A DNA stretch of 44,966 nt from an uncultured Clostridia bacterium (GTDB lineage Bacteria; Bacillota; Clostridia; Christensenellales; Borkfalkiaceae), in the NCBI GenBank assembly GCA_944354535.1, contig CALVPY010000019.1, forward strand, positions 1 to 44,966. Reading direction: 5' to 3'. A model generated the notes under the pieces. It worked only from the letters and a program-made list of their open reading frames with translations, searched no databases and had not been told where the DNA came from. Below, piece by piece: positions 32,670-42,153 of this stretch (the first letter of the stretch is position 1; the number at the start of each line of letters is the position of its first letter). Position numbers and translations under genes: made by a program.

Positions 32670-35384
32670 TCACTTGTTCATGACAGGCAGAGCGTTGAGT
32701 TTGTTCAGCACCGCCGTAAACAGCGCCGTACCCTGCTCTCCCGCATAGGCGCACATCTCCGCGAGCGTCATATCGCGCGCAAGTTCGACCATCGGCCCGT
32801 CGAGCATCCCGGGGGAAATTTCGTTCAGAATGGCGCGCCCTTCCGGCATATCGAGGATGGAGCCGAATCTCGTCTCCATCGTGTAGCGCTGAAGCTTGAG
32901 ATCGGTCTTCGTTTCGTATTCCCACTCATAGGAGCCGCTGCCGACGGTGACGGTCTCGTGCTCGGGGATGACGACCTGAGCCGTGCAGTTTGCGGGCACG
33001 GTGACAAAGACGCGCAATTTGCCTTGCCTGCACTCATAACCCGAAACGACGGTGCCGTACACGCTCTCAAACTCCGCACGGACGCTCTCCAGCCCCTTCG
33101 TGAGCGTGGGCGCAAGCATCAAGGTGCGGTAGCCGGGCGACGTTTCGCGGATGCCCGCAACGACACGGTACAGCCAATCCCCCACCGAGCCGTAGGAATA
33201 GTGGTTGAAGGAGTTCATGGAAGGCTCGTGCAGCGAGCCGTCGGGCAGGATGCCGTCCCACCGCTCCCAGATGGTCGTCGCGCCCATCTTGACCGCATAC
33301 AGCCAGGAAGGGAAATCTTCGTGGAAGAGCAGCTTTTCGGCAAGGTCGTGCATCCCGTTTTCGGAGAGCGCGAAGAGAAGATAGGGCGTTCCCGCAAAGC
33401 CCGTGACGAGATGATTGTTGTGTTCGGAGAGGTTGGTCCTGAGCGTTTCGATGACGCGCGCTCTCTTTCCCTCGGGAATGAGCCCGAAGTAAAGCGTCAG
33501 AACGCACGCCGTCTGCGTTTCGGAGACGAGGCGGCCCGTCGCCGTAAAGTATTCCGTCCGGAACGCCGCCCTGATGGCTTCCGCACGGTCAGCATATTCC
33601 TTTGCGAGCGCCTCTTCGCCCAAAACTTTAGCAGCCTTTGCGACGATGCCCGTCGAAACATAATAGAACACGTTGGCGACGAGGTGCTTATCCGTCGAGC
33701 CCGTGCGCGTTGCAGGGTTGGAGCCGTCGAGCGCCAGCCAGTCGCCGTACTGATAGCCCGTCTGCCACAGTCCGTTTTCGCTGCATCTGGAATGGACGAA
33801 ATCCACCCACTTCTTCATGGCGGGGAATTGTGCGCGGAGCGCGTCTTTATCGCCGTAGACGAGATATTCGTTCCAGGGGATCATGGTCGCGCAGTCGCTC
33901 CAGAGCGCCGCGCCGTCGTTTCCATTGAGAATATCGGGGATGACGTGCGGCACGCTGCCGTCGGCGCGCTGCTCGCTCGCAAGATCTATGAGCCATTTCT
34001 TGAAGAAGGACGAGACGTCGTAATTGAACGCCGCCGTGCGGAAGAAGACGTTAGCATCACCCGTCCAGCCGAGTCGCTCGTCGCGCTGCGGGCAGTCGGT
34101 CGGAACATCGACGAAGTTGCTCCTCTGCCCCCAGACGATGTTCTGCCAAAGCCTGTTGACGCGGGGGTCGGAGCACTCGAATTTTCCCGTCCTCTTCATA
34201 TCGGAATGGAGCACCAGCCCCGTGACCGCCTCTTTGGGAAGTTCCTTCCCGACGATCTGAAGATAGCGGAAGCCATGGAAGGTGAAGTGCGGCGTCAGGA
34301 CCTGCTTCCCGCCCGCGAGGATGAACGTATCTTCGCTCGTCGCTTCGCGCAGGTTCTCGGTGTAGAAATTGCCCTCTTTATCAAGCACTTCCGCATGGCG
34401 CAGCGTGATGATCTCCCCGCGCTTTCCATCCACTTCCAAAGAGACAAAGCCCGTAAAGTTCTGCCCGAAATCGAGGACATATTCCCCCTTCGGCGTATGG
34501 AAAGCGGAGACGGGCTTTAAGACCTCGGTACAGCGGACGGGCTCGTTGATCTGTCCGACCACCTTGGCGGAGAAGGAGATGACTTCTACGGGAGATATTT
34601 TCTCTTCTTTCGTGAAGTCCTGTGTTTCGCCGAAGTAAAATTCGCTGTCTGCAATATAAGTAGAGACGGCTGAGAAGCTCTCGTCCGTTCCGAATACGTC
34701 CTCGGTGCCGTCCTCGTAAGTCAGGCGCACTTCCGCCATCCCCGCCGTACGGTCGCCATAGATGCCGCTCTGCTTCATAAAGCCGAGAGCGCCCGCATAC
34801 CAGCCCTTGCCGATGAGCATCGCAAAGTCGTTCTCCCCCTCTTTGACGAGGGAAGTGACGTCGTAAGTCTGATACTCGAGGGTGTGGGGATAGCTCGTCC
34901 AGAAGGGGGCAAACCAGCAGTCCCCCGCCTTCACTCCGCCGAAATAGCACTCATAGAGGCCGAGTGCAGTCGCATACAGCCGCGCCGCCCTGACGGGCTT
35001 TTTCGCCGTAAATTTCCCCTTGAGCGCATAGACGGGCGCAGGGACTTGCTTAGGCGCGATCATCTTTGCCGCAAAGGGTTCGGAGAGCTTATCCGTTTCA
35101 AAGACAAGGGATGCCTCTGCGCGTTCCCCGTGGTTGTCCTCCGCCGTAACGCGCACTTCATAGCGAGTGCGGGGCAAGAGCGCTTCCCCTTCGGCAAGAA
35201 TATAGGCGCACTCTCCCTCCCCTTTGGCGGACGAGACTTTTTTCCCGTCTTGCAGTACGCAAAGCTCGAAGGCTGCCTGCTTCGTATCCTTCTTTTCGGA
35301 ACGAAGTTTCCAGGAAAAATGCGGGCGTTCGGTGCGGCAAAACCCGCCCGCCGCCTCGACGACGCGAAGATCAAAAAGCTGCAT
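32670..35384 (-). CDS. Alpha-L-rhamnosidase, GH78 (copy 1)
   Basis: 904 aa, releases terminal alpha-L-rhamnose from pectin side chains, saponins or flavonoid rutinosides. N-terminal beta-sandwich domains (FCRTERPHFSWKLRSEKKD, KKPVRAARLYATALGLYECY) lead to the (alpha/alpha)6 barrel. The GH78 core VPTDCPQRDERLGWTGDANV lies near 430-446 and carries the catalytic Glu. C-terminal part: ATTIWERWDGILPDGS and MNSFNHYSYGSVGDWLYR. No signal peptide, so intracellular. AGGAGG lies 10 bases before the ATG. Divergent from AraC-1 across shared promoter element A. Confidence 0.95.
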   Translation of the reverse strand: MQLFDLRVVEAAGGFCRTERPHFSWKLRSEKKDTKQAAFELCVLQDGKKVSSAKGEGECAYILAEGEALLPRTRYEVRVTAEDNHGERAEASLVFETDKLSEPFAAKMIAPKQVPAPVYALKGKFTAKKPVRAARLYATALGLYECYFGGVKAGDCWFAPFWTSYPHTLEYQTYDVTSLVKEGENDFAMLIGKGWYAGALGFMKQSGIYGDRTAGMAEVRLTYEDGTEDVFGTDESFSAVSTYIADSEFYFGETQDFTKEEKISPVEVISFSAKVVGQINEPVRCTEVLKPVSAFHTPKGEYVLDFGQNFTGFVSLEVDGKRGEIITLRHAEVLDKEGNFYTENLREATSEDTFILAGGKQVLTPHFTFHGFRYLQIVGKELPKEAVTGLVLHSDMKRTGKFECSDPRVNRLWQNIVWGQRSNFVDVPTDCPQRDERLGWTGDANVFFRTAAFNYDVSSFFKKWLIDLASEQRADGSVPHVIPDILNGNDGAALWSDCATMIPWNEYLVYGDKDALRAQFPAMKKWVDFVHSRCSENGLWQTGYQYGDWLALDGSNPATRTGSTDKHLVANVFYYVSTGIVAKAAKVLGEEALAKEYADRAEAIRAAFRTEYFTATGRLVSETQTACVLTLYFGLIPEGKRARVIETLRTNLSEHNNHLVTGFAGTPYLLFALSENGMHDLAEKLLFHEDFPSWLYAVKMGATTIWERWDGILPDGSLHEPSMNSFNHYSYGSVGDWLYRVVAGIRETSPGYRTLMLAPTLTKGLESVRAEFESVYGTVVSGYECRQGKLRVFVTVPANCTAQVVIPEHETVTVGSGSYEWEYETKTDLKLQRYTMETRFGSILDMPEGRAILNEISPGMLDGPMVELARDMTLAEMCAYAGEQGTALFTAVLNKLNALPVMNK

Positions 35385-35408
35385 ATGTAAAATTCCTCCT
35401 ATTTTTGC

Positions 35409-35467
35409 TTTATACTATCATATTTTTTCGGAAAAGTATTGCACGATTGTTGTTTTTATTGTATAAT
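35409..35467. promoter_or_regulatory. Divergent promoter element A (GH78-1 / AraC-1)
   Basis: Plus strand: TTGCAC (35439-35444), 17 bases, TATAAT (35462-35467), driving AraC-1. Minus strand: TACTTT (35433-35438), 18 bases, TATAAA (35409-35414), driving GH78. The two -35 boxes touch, forming AAAGTATTGCAC. The same arrangement recurs at 38218 and 43110. Confidence 0.7.
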
Positions 35468-35510
35468 TATTGCAAATTTATACTGCGGCTCACAGCGGAG
35501 GTGCTTTTGT

Positions 35511-36734
35511 ATGGAAACGATCGACCTTTTATCTGAACTTTCAAAACTGTTCAACGATCTCTCCGGCCTTCCCGTCGCCCTCTTCCGCGGGAAAGAGCAC
35601 ATAAAAGATTATTCCGTAGTACGGCTACCCCCCCCCTCGGCATCTCCGGCCCTGAGGCACTTTGAGACGCTGTACGAAAAGAACGAGCCCGTTTCCTACG
35701 AGATCGCGGACGACAAACTGCTCTTCGGCCTTGTCCGCGTGAAGGACGACGACCTGAGCCTTCTCGTCGGACCGGCGCGGCTCTCCTTCCTCGCGGAAAA
35801 CGAGGTCGCAAAGCTCCTTCTGAATTACGAGATCCCCAGGGAAGACGAACACGCCTTTCGCGACTTTTTGTTCTATACGCCCGTCTTTCAGTACCACTAC
35901 TGCATCCAGCTGCTGCTCTTTTTGCAGCTCTGCATCAACCGCACGCCCGTTTCCCAAAGAGAAGTCACCCTCGAAAAATCAGAGCGAGGCGAAGAGCTCG
36001 TACATCAAGCCTTCCGCGAAATGATCCGGCACAACGAACAGCTCGAATACGGCGAGGTGGAACGGCACACGACGCTCGAATTTGAACAGATGATGCTCGA
36101 CGCCGTCCGCACGGGCAATCTGAAGGGGCTTCAGGATGTCTTCGAGCACGTCCCCATCGGAAGGATCGGGATCGTTGCGCCCAACTCGCTGCGCCAGGCA
36201 AAGAACACCGCCATCGTCTCGATCACCCTCTCGACGCGGGCGGCGATCGCGGGCGGCATGAGCCAGGAGACCGCCTTCCAGCTTTCCGACATCGCCATCC
36301 AGAAAGTGGAAGCCTGCAATTCCATCAACGAAGCTAATCTCATCGTCTACCGCATGGTGATCAACCTCACGGAGCGGGTCGCGGCGATGAAAACGCCCAG
36401 ATCGGGAAACCCCATCGTAGACAGCGCGATCCGCTATATCGACGAGCACATCTGTTCCAAAGTCTCCATCGACGAACTTGCAGAATTTACGCACGCAAAC
36501 CGTTCCTACTTAAGCGCAAAATTCAAGAAGGAGACTGGGCTCTCGATCATGGAATATATCAACAAACGGAAGATCGAGGAAGCGGAACGGCTCCTGCGCT
36601 TTTCGGATAAGCCGCTCATCGCCATTGCGAGCTATCTCTCGTTCTCCTCGCAGAGCCATTTCCAGAACACGTTCAAAAAGATCACGGGTACGACGCCCAC
36701 GCAGTATCAAAGGCAGTGGAAGACAGAGCCCTGA
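35511..36734 (+). CDS. AraC family transcriptional regulator 1
   Basis: 407 aa. The C-terminal 100 residues hold the two AraC helix-turn-helix motifs: KVSIDELAEFTHANRSYLSA and IAIASYLSFSSQSHFQNTFK, ending in the TTPTQYQ family signature. The N-terminal sensor part is unlike the AraC cupin; it begins with SKLFNDLSGLPVALFRGKEH, shared with the second regulator at 38276. Start: GGAGG nine bases before ATG 35511. It probably senses a glycan breakdown product and controls element A and its siblings. A terminator follows directly. Confidence 0.92.
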   Translation: METIDLLSELSKLFNDLSGLPVALFRGKEHIKDYSVVRLPPPSASPALRHFETLYEKNEPVSYEIADDKLLFGLVRVKDDDLSLLVGPARLSFLAENEVAKLLLNYEIPREDEHAFRDFLFYTPVFQYHYCIQLLLFLQLCINRTPVSQREVTLEKSERGEELVHQAFREMIRHNEQLEYGEVERHTTLEFEQMMLDAVRTGNLKGLQDVFEHVPIGRIGIVAPNSLRQAKNTAIVSITLSTRAAIAGGMSQETAFQLSDIAIQKVEACNSINEANLIVYRMVINLTERVAAMKTPRSGNPIVDSAIRYIDEHICSKVSIDELAEFTHANRSYLSAKFKKETGLSIMEYINKRKIEEAERLLRFSDKPLIAIASYLSFSSQSHFQNTFKKITGTTPTQYQRQWKTEP

Positions 36735-36765
36735 AAAAAGGCGGCCGCAGACAGGCCGCCTTTTC
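36735..36765 (+). terminator. Terminator of AraC-1
   Basis: GGCGGCC (36740-36746) pairs with GGCCGCC (36754-36760), extended by A-T pairs, followed by TTTT. Confidence 0.85.
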
Positions 36766-36799
36766 CGTTCATGCAAGTCCCGTGAAAAAAGTCATGCTC

Positions 36800-36826
36800 A
36801 CATAAACCGCAGGCAGCTTCCTGCGG
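36800..36826 (-). terminator. Probable terminator of the GH1 gene
   Basis: CCGCAGG (36807-36813) pairs with CCTGCGG (36820-36826); on minus it is followed by TTTATG, a short U-run. Confidence 0.5.
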
Positions 36827-36834
36827 CCGCGTTT

Positions 36835-38163
36835 TTATCCGCCGCAGCGGTGAGCTGCGATGTAGTCGCGATAGAAATAGGCGCTCTTTTTCCATGCCGT
36901 TTCAAACGTCCTGAAATTCGTGCGGATAAGGCCGTATTTTACCATCGTCCCGGCGCTCCATTCGATGTTGTCCATCAGGCTCCACGCATAGTATCCCGCG
37001 ATGTTGAGCCCCTCGTCGTTCGCCTTTTCCATCCAATGCAAAAAGCCTTTCAAATATTCGATGCGGCCGTTGTCGCGCACGGTTTTCCCGAGGCGCGGTT
37101 CAAACACATAGTTCCCTTTGCCGTTTTCGGTGATGAGGATGGGGATGCGCAGATCGTACATTCCGCGCAGCATTTTCACAACGTCGTAGACGGCTTTGTG
37201 GTAAACCCCGCCTGCGGCTTCCTGGATATTTCCGCCCTGCAGAAGTCTTTTTTTTGCCGACTTGTCCTTGTCGACAAGCACACGGTTATACACATTGAGG
37301 CCGAAGAAATCAAGCTTCTGCCGCATGAGAGAATAGTCGCGCTCTCCGATCTCCATGAGCGTCCCCTCCCGCGAGAGCGCAGACAGGATATAGTCGGAAT
37401 ATCCCTTCCCGAGAACGGGATCGGTGTAGAACTTCCAATTGCGCTCGTCCTCGTCGCGGACGGCCTCCATGTTCTTCTCCGTCGGGATCTTAGGATAGCG
37501 CTTCCAAACGTCGATGACGATGCCGATCTTGGAAGAGGGCGAAGCCGAGGCGCGGAAGGCCTCCACCGCCCTGCCGTGCGCGACGAGCAAGTTGTGGCGC
37601 GCCTGATTGCCGAGCTTTTCGTCTCTATGCCCCGGAGCGAAGCTCCCCTTTGCATAGCCCACATAGGTTGCGATGGGCTCGTTGACGGTCGCAAAATACG
37701 GAACGATATCCGAATAGAGGCGGAACATCTTTTCCGAATACTCGCCGAACCACTCGATGCAGTCGCGGTTCGCCCAGCCGCCCCTCTCTTCCAGACATTG
37801 CGGCAGATCCCAATGATAGAGCGTGACGTTCGGCTTGATCCCCGCTTCAAGAAGGCTTTCAAATACGCGGCGGTAATAGCCGACACCCTTTTCATTGAGC
37901 TTTCCCGTCCCTTCGGGAAGTACGCGCGACCAGGAGACGGACATACGATAACTGTTTACGCCGAGCGCTTTGAGGTTTTCAAGGTCGCGGGGAAAGCGGT
38001 GATAACTGTCGCACGCGGTCGGGAAGCGGTTCGCGTTCATCACCTTTTTCTCCGCTGCAAACTTATCCCAAAGGCTCGGGCTCCTGCCGTCATCCGCCGC
38101 CCCGCCTTCAATCTGGGCGGCCGCCGTGGAAACGCCCCACAAAAAATCGTTCGGATAAGACAT
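36835..38163 (-). CDS. Glycoside hydrolase family 1 (beta-glucosidase type)
   Basis: 442 aa, full-length single-domain GH1. N-terminal FLWGVSTAAAQIEGG is the family signature. The acid/base Glu is in FATVNEPIA near 160 and the nucleophile Glu in PILITENGKGNY near 343. GYYAWSLMDNIEWSAGTMVKYG is also conserved except that the usual FEW is IEW. Start AAGGAG before ATG 38163. No signal peptide. The residues after the catalytic Glu do not show a phosphate-binding motif clearly, so plain beta-glycosidase is preferred over 6-phospho-beta-glucosidase. Divergent from AraC-2. Confidence 0.94.
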   Translation of the reverse strand: MSYPNDFLWGVSTAAAQIEGGAADDGRSPSLWDKFAAEKKVMNANRFPTACDSYHRFPRDLENLKALGVNSYRMSVSWSRVLPEGTGKLNEKGVGYYRRVFESLLEAGIKPNVTLYHWDLPQCLEERGGWANRDCIEWFGEYSEKMFRLYSDIVPYFATVNEPIATYVGYAKGSFAPGHRDEKLGNQARHNLLVAHGRAVEAFRASASPSSKIGIVIDVWKRYPKIPTEKNMEAVRDEDERNWKFYTDPVLGKGYSDYILSALSREGTLMEIGERDYSLMRQKLDFFGLNVYNRVLVDKDKSAKKRLLQGGNIQEAAGGVYHKAVYDVVKMLRGMYDLRIPILITENGKGNYVFEPRLGKTVRDNGRIEYLKGFLHWMEKANDEGLNIAGYYAWSLMDNIEWSAGTMVKYGLIRTNFRTFETAWKKSAYFYRDYIAAHRCGG

Positions 38164-38195
38164 ACACGCTCTCCTTATCGCCGTTCATCGGTTTG

Positions 38196-38252
38196 ATTAT
38201 AGCATGAAACTTTGGCAAAAGTCTTGCATTTGTATTTTATTTCAGATATAAT
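38196..38252. promoter_or_regulatory. Divergent promoter element B (GH1 / AraC-2)
   Basis: Plus strand: TTGCAT (38224-38229), 17 bases, TATAAT (38247-38252), driving AraC-2. Minus strand: GACTTT (38218-38223), 16 bases, TATAAT (38196-38201), driving GH1. The -35 boxes touch as AAAGTCTTGCAT. Confidence 0.75.
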
Positions 38253-38275
38253 TGTTTCAATATCGGAGGCTCAAC

Positions 38276-39481
38276 ATGAAAAACATCGACTTTGAATACC
38301 TCTGCACCGTCATCGGCAATCTTGCGGGCGTACCCATCCGCCTCTTCCGCGGAAAAGAACAGATCTTCTATCATGCGGTCGTATCGCTCCCCAAAGATCC
38401 CATTCTGCCCTATCGGGAAGACATCCTTTCCATCAACTCACACATCGGGTATTATATCACGCCCGAATTCTATTATTACGGCATCGTGCGGAGCGGAGAT
38501 CTGACCATAGCCATCGGACCCTCCATGCAGATCGGGAGCGACGATCAGACGCTCAAAGAACTCGCTTTCCGCTGCGACGTTCCGCAGGCGGACATGGGAG
38601 AATTCCTCACGGGGATGAAGAGCATCCTTCCCCTGCCGCTCGACAGCATCCTTCAGATGCTCTGCGCCATGAACTACGTCATGAATGAGGAAAAGCTCGG
38701 CCTTGAGGATCTGCGCATCTATGAGACCGAGCAGCGGGAACTGAAGGAACAGACGGAAGAGTTGTTTGCAGAGCATCAGCTCGACACCGAACTTGACGCG
38801 GGACCGCAGGAGCTGCACAATACGCTCGCCCTCGAGCAAACCATTCTCAACTTCGTGCGGCGCGGAGACACCTCCGCCTTAAGAGACTGGCTGAAAAAGA
38901 TGCCCGCCGTCCGCCCCGGGATCCTTGCAAAGGATGCGCTTCGCCAGCTCAAAAACACCTTTATCGTCACCGCAACGCTTGTCTCACGCTCGGCGATCAG
39001 AGGCGGGATGGAGGTCAACGAAGCGCTTACGCTGAGCGACGCCTATATCCAGAAATGCGAACTTCTAAATAGCTTCGAATGCATCACGAATCTTCAATAC
39101 TGCATGATCTTCGACTACACCGAGCGTGTAGAGCGCCTTCGCCTCGGAAGAATGCCCTCGAAATTCGTGCTGGACGTCACGAACTATGTAAGGCGCCATC
39201 TTTCGGAGCCCATCAGCACGGAAAAGATCGCAGAATCGATGTTTCTGAGCCGATCGCGCCTCTCCGTCAAATTTCGGGAGGAGACGGGCGTGACGCTCAC
39301 CGATTTCATTCTGCGCGAAAAGACGGAGGAGGCAAAACGGCTTTTGCGCTATACCGAAAAGTCCGCCGTCGCCATCTCGAATTATCTGGGTTTTTCCTCC
39401 CAAAGCCACTTTTCGCGCGTCTTCAAGAAGTATGCGGGGTGCCAACCCAACGAGTATCGGAAACGATATGACAGGCCATGA
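38276..39481 (+). CDS. AraC family transcriptional regulator 2
   Basis: 401 aa, paralogue of the regulator at 35511. Shared N-terminal pattern: IGNLAGVPIRLFRGKEQI here and LSGLPVALFRGKEHI there. The C-terminal double helix-turn-helix is intact (PISTEKIAESMFLSRSRLSV, AVAISNYLGFSSQSHFSRVF), ending in CQPNEYRKR. The middle part has a helical segment with QLKNTFIVTATLVSRSAIRGG, closely like AKNTAIVSITLSTRAAIAGG in copy 1. GGAGG lies six bases before ATG 38276. It probably has a related effector and the same or an overlapping operator. Confidence 0.92.
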   Translation: MKNIDFEYLCTVIGNLAGVPIRLFRGKEQIFYHAVVSLPKDPILPYREDILSINSHIGYYITPEFYYYGIVRSGDLTIAIGPSMQIGSDDQTLKELAFRCDVPQADMGEFLTGMKSILPLPLDSILQMLCAMNYVMNEEKLGLEDLRIYETEQRELKEQTEELFAEHQLDTELDAGPQELHNTLALEQTILNFVRRGDTSALRDWLKKMPAVRPGILAKDALRQLKNTFIVTATLVSRSAIRGGMEVNEALTLSDAYIQKCELLNSFECITNLQYCMIFDYTERVERLRLGRMPSKFVLDVTNYVRRHLSEPISTEKIAESMFLSRSRLSVKFREETGVTLTDFILREKTEEAKRLLRYTEKSAVAISNYLGFSSQSHFSRVFKKYAGCQPNEYRKRYDRP

Positions 39482-39499
39482 TTTATTCCGTATGAGACC

Positions 39500-39531
39500 G
39501 AGCGGCCCGCATTCCTGCGGGCCGCTCTTTT
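39500..39531. terminator. Terminator between convergent AraC-2 and GH78-2
   Basis: GAGCGGCCCGCA (39500-39511) pairs perfectly with TGCGGGCCGCTC (39516-39527) with a TTCC loop, followed by TTTT on plus. Confidence 0.85.
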
Positions 39532-39560
39532 CATAAGGGGATGGATAGAAGATAGGATGG

Positions 39561-42089
39561 TCAGAAGGTATATTCCCCCGCCGAAAGGGTCTCCTTCCTG
39601 CCGTCGGGGAGCACGAGTTGCGCCGTCGTATTGGCGGGCACGCGGACGGTAAATTTCCAACCGTTCCCGCTCTTTTCCCAGCCGCAGGAGATCTCGCCGT
39701 AAATGCTCAGATAGTCCGTCTTCGCAAAGGTAAAATGTCCGCCCGGGCGGGGCGCGATCGTAAACTTGTTCTCGCCCGCCACCCGGATGCCGCACATCTC
39801 GGAAAACACCCACTCGCACAGCGCGCCTTTCGAATAGTGGTCGCGCGAATCGGTACCTTCCCAGCCTTCCCAGATGGTATTGGCGCCCGCCTTGACCATA
39901 TACAACCAGCCGGGCATCTCCTCGCTCTCGAGAAGGCGGTAAGCATATTCAATGTCCATCTCCGCGAGCACATAGAGGATAAACGGCGTCGACAAGAAGC
40001 CGGTACCAAGCCGCCAGCGATAGTTTTCGAGCGCCTTCAGAAGGCGGTCTTTTGCATATTTTTCCTGCTGCTTGTCGAGAAGGCGCAGATAGAGCGGCCG
40101 CACGAGCTTTGCCTGACGGTCGGTGTCGAGCGAGAACTTCTTGCCCGATACAAGCTTCCGATAGCCCGTCCTTGCCCTTTCCGCATACTTCTTGTAGTAT
40201 GCCTCATCCTCTGTCTTCCCGAGGGCGGCAGCGATTTGAGCCATCCGCTCCAGAAGCAGCACGACGTACGCCGTCGACTCCTCGGGATGAGGGCTGACAA
40301 AATCGGAGATCGCAAAGGGATGCACATCGGCGGGCTCCGACCATTCGCCGTAAGATTGGCCGTAGTTGCAGATATATTTGCGGTACTTAAGCCCGACGCC
40401 CGTCGGCAAAGAAGTGAGATAATGCTTCCCGAGCGTCTTGATCTTGAACTTCGCATACGCCTGCATGGAGGCATAGCTCTCTTTCAGGATGCGCTCATCG
40501 CCGTACATCTTCCAGAGAAAATACGGGATGAACACGCCCGCATCCGACCAGCCCGCCGAACCGTCCATCGCGTCCATGTAACGGTCGACGCCGCCGGGCG
40601 GCGTGATCTGACGATAGCAGCCGTTCTTTCTCTGTCCGTCCTGCATGTCGTTGATATACTTGCGCGCCATCGCGTCGTAATCGAAGAAATAGCTTGCCGT
40701 CTTCACAAAGATCTGCGCATCCCCCGTCCAGCCGTGGCGCTCGCGCGTCGGGCAGTCGGTGGGAATATCCGCATGGTTGTTCTTTGCCGACCAGCGGGTA
40801 TTTTCGACGAACTGATTGAGGAGCGCATTGGAGCTTTCGAACGCGACCGTGCTCTCCATGGAAGAATAGACGGCGATCGCGGTGAAGTCCTCCTCCTTCC
40901 AGGGCGCATCCCCTTCGACGAGCGCATATTGGAACCCGAAGATCGCGAACTTGGTCTTATATTCGTTCACGCCCTCGCGGCAGGTATATTCGATCTGCTG
41001 CAAGGGGGTCTTGCGCTCCTTTTTGACGCATTGGATGTTCTTCTGCGTGAATTCGCCCTCTTCGTCAAACATCTCGCCGAAGCGGAGCCTGAGTTTCTGC
41101 CCCGCCTTCGCATTGAGGCGGAATTCGATATACCCTGCGATATTCTGCCCGAAGTCGAGCACCTTCTTCCCCGAAGGCGTCGTGATGACCTGAACGGCTT
41201 TGAGCCGCTCGTGCTCTTCCAAAAGTACGTTATTTGAAGCGGTCGGAAGCACGGGGCAGGACGTAACTTTGGCTTTCCCCGAAAAGCTCGGCGTTTTGCG
41301 GGCGTCGCAAATTTCGCCGTCCTTATTGTCGGCAAAGCGGATGGGCCCGTCGTTCGACCACGCCCAGTTCCCGTCCGAAATGATCTTCGTCACCTTTCCG
41401 CTCTGATCGAAGAGTTCAAGCTGCACAAAGAGCTTTGTTTCGATGCCGTACTCATTCAGAAGCCCCCACGCGCCGCAGCTGCCGCGGTACCAGCCGTCTG
41501 CCAGCTCGCAGGTGAGGACATTTTCCCCGTTATTGAGAAGCGCCGTCACATCCGCCGTCTGATATTGGATGCGCTTTTTATAATCGGTATGCCCCGGCGC
41601 GAGGCAGAAACTTCCCGCCTTCTGCCCGTTGAGCTTCACTTCGTATATGCCGCAGGCGGTCGAGTACAGCCGCGCCTTGACGATGTTTTCCGCCGAAAAC
41701 CTGCGCAGGAAGCAGTCGACGGGATAGCGCTTGGAAGCATCCACCGTATAATTCCCCGCGATCCACTTGGCGGAAAAATCGGAGGGCGACAAGAGTCCCA
41801 TCTCGAAGGAGGCTTCTTCCGACCACTCCCCTTCCTTCCCCTCTTCATCCCAGAGTTTGACCTTCCACACAACGCGCTGACGGGAGACGAGCTGTTCGGG
41901 GTACACCGCCCGCATCGAGGAAGAGGCGACCTTCCCGCTGTCCCACACCGTCTTGCCTCCGCTTTCGGCAGCGATGCGGTAGGCAGTCTGCGTCTTTCCG
42001 CCCTCACAGTTCCAGAACAGGCGGGGGTTTTGGATGTCGATGCCGATGGGATCGAACAAATATTCCGTCTTGAGTCTTACTGCTTTCAT
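39561..42089 (-). CDS. Alpha-L-rhamnosidase, GH78 (copy 2)
   Basis: 842 aa. N-terminal Ig-like region (DPIGIDIQNPRLFWNCEGG), then FLRRFSAENIVKARLYSTAC, the typical first GH78 sandwich. The catalytic core is DIPTDCPTRERHGWTGDAQI near 445, with the Glu in RERHGW. C-terminal part: GANTIWEGWEGTDSRDHYSK and SKGALCEWVFSEMCGIRV. It differs clearly from copy 1 throughout, so it is not a recent duplicate. Start ATG 42089 with GAGGAG six bases upstream; the longer frame reaches into the esterase gene. Second gene of the element C operon. No signal peptide. Confidence 0.94.
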   Translation of the reverse strand: MKAVRLKTEYLFDPIGIDIQNPRLFWNCEGGKTQTAYRIAAESGGKTVWDSGKVASSSMRAVYPEQLVSRQRVVWKVKLWDEEGKEGEWSEEASFEMGLLSPSDFSAKWIAGNYTVDASKRYPVDCFLRRFSAENIVKARLYSTACGIYEVKLNGQKAGSFCLAPGHTDYKKRIQYQTADVTALLNNGENVLTCELADGWYRGSCGAWGLLNEYGIETKLFVQLELFDQSGKVTKIISDGNWAWSNDGPIRFADNKDGEICDARKTPSFSGKAKVTSCPVLPTASNNVLLEEHERLKAVQVITTPSGKKVLDFGQNIAGYIEFRLNAKAGQKLRLRFGEMFDEEGEFTQKNIQCVKKERKTPLQQIEYTCREGVNEYKTKFAIFGFQYALVEGDAPWKEEDFTAIAVYSSMESTVAFESSNALLNQFVENTRWSAKNNHADIPTDCPTRERHGWTGDAQIFVKTASYFFDYDAMARKYINDMQDGQRKNGCYRQITPPGGVDRYMDAMDGSAGWSDAGVFIPYFLWKMYGDERILKESYASMQAYAKFKIKTLGKHYLTSLPTGVGLKYRKYICNYGQSYGEWSEPADVHPFAISDFVSPHPEESTAYVVLLLERMAQIAAALGKTEDEAYYKKYAERARTGYRKLVSGKKFSLDTDRQAKLVRPLYLRLLDKQQEKYAKDRLLKALENYRWRLGTGFLSTPFILYVLAEMDIEYAYRLLESEEMPGWLYMVKAGANTIWEGWEGTDSRDHYSKGALCEWVFSEMCGIRVAGENKFTIAPRPGGHFTFAKTDYLSIYGEISCGWEKSGNGWKFTVRVPANTTAQLVLPDGRKETLSAGEYTF

Positions 42090-42153
42090 GTTTTTCTCCT
42101 CTTCTATACTGTTCCCTTTCCGTATTGTTTGCTGCCGCTTTGGCAGATGTTTT

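Noticed and set aside
32958-34520. Long plus-strand open frame (520 codons) opposite GH78 copy 1
   Set aside because: Its composition is an Arg/Ala/Asp-rich shadow; the opposite strand carries the GH78 catalytic motifs.
36625-38196. Plus-strand open frame (523 codons) across the AraC-1 end and GH1
   Set aside because: It begins inside the AraC-1 gene in another frame, crosses two terminators and lies opposite an intact GH1.
39618-41237. Plus-strand open frame (539 codons) opposite GH78 copy 2
   Set aside because: Antisense shadow with no start signal; it begins after a strong terminator.
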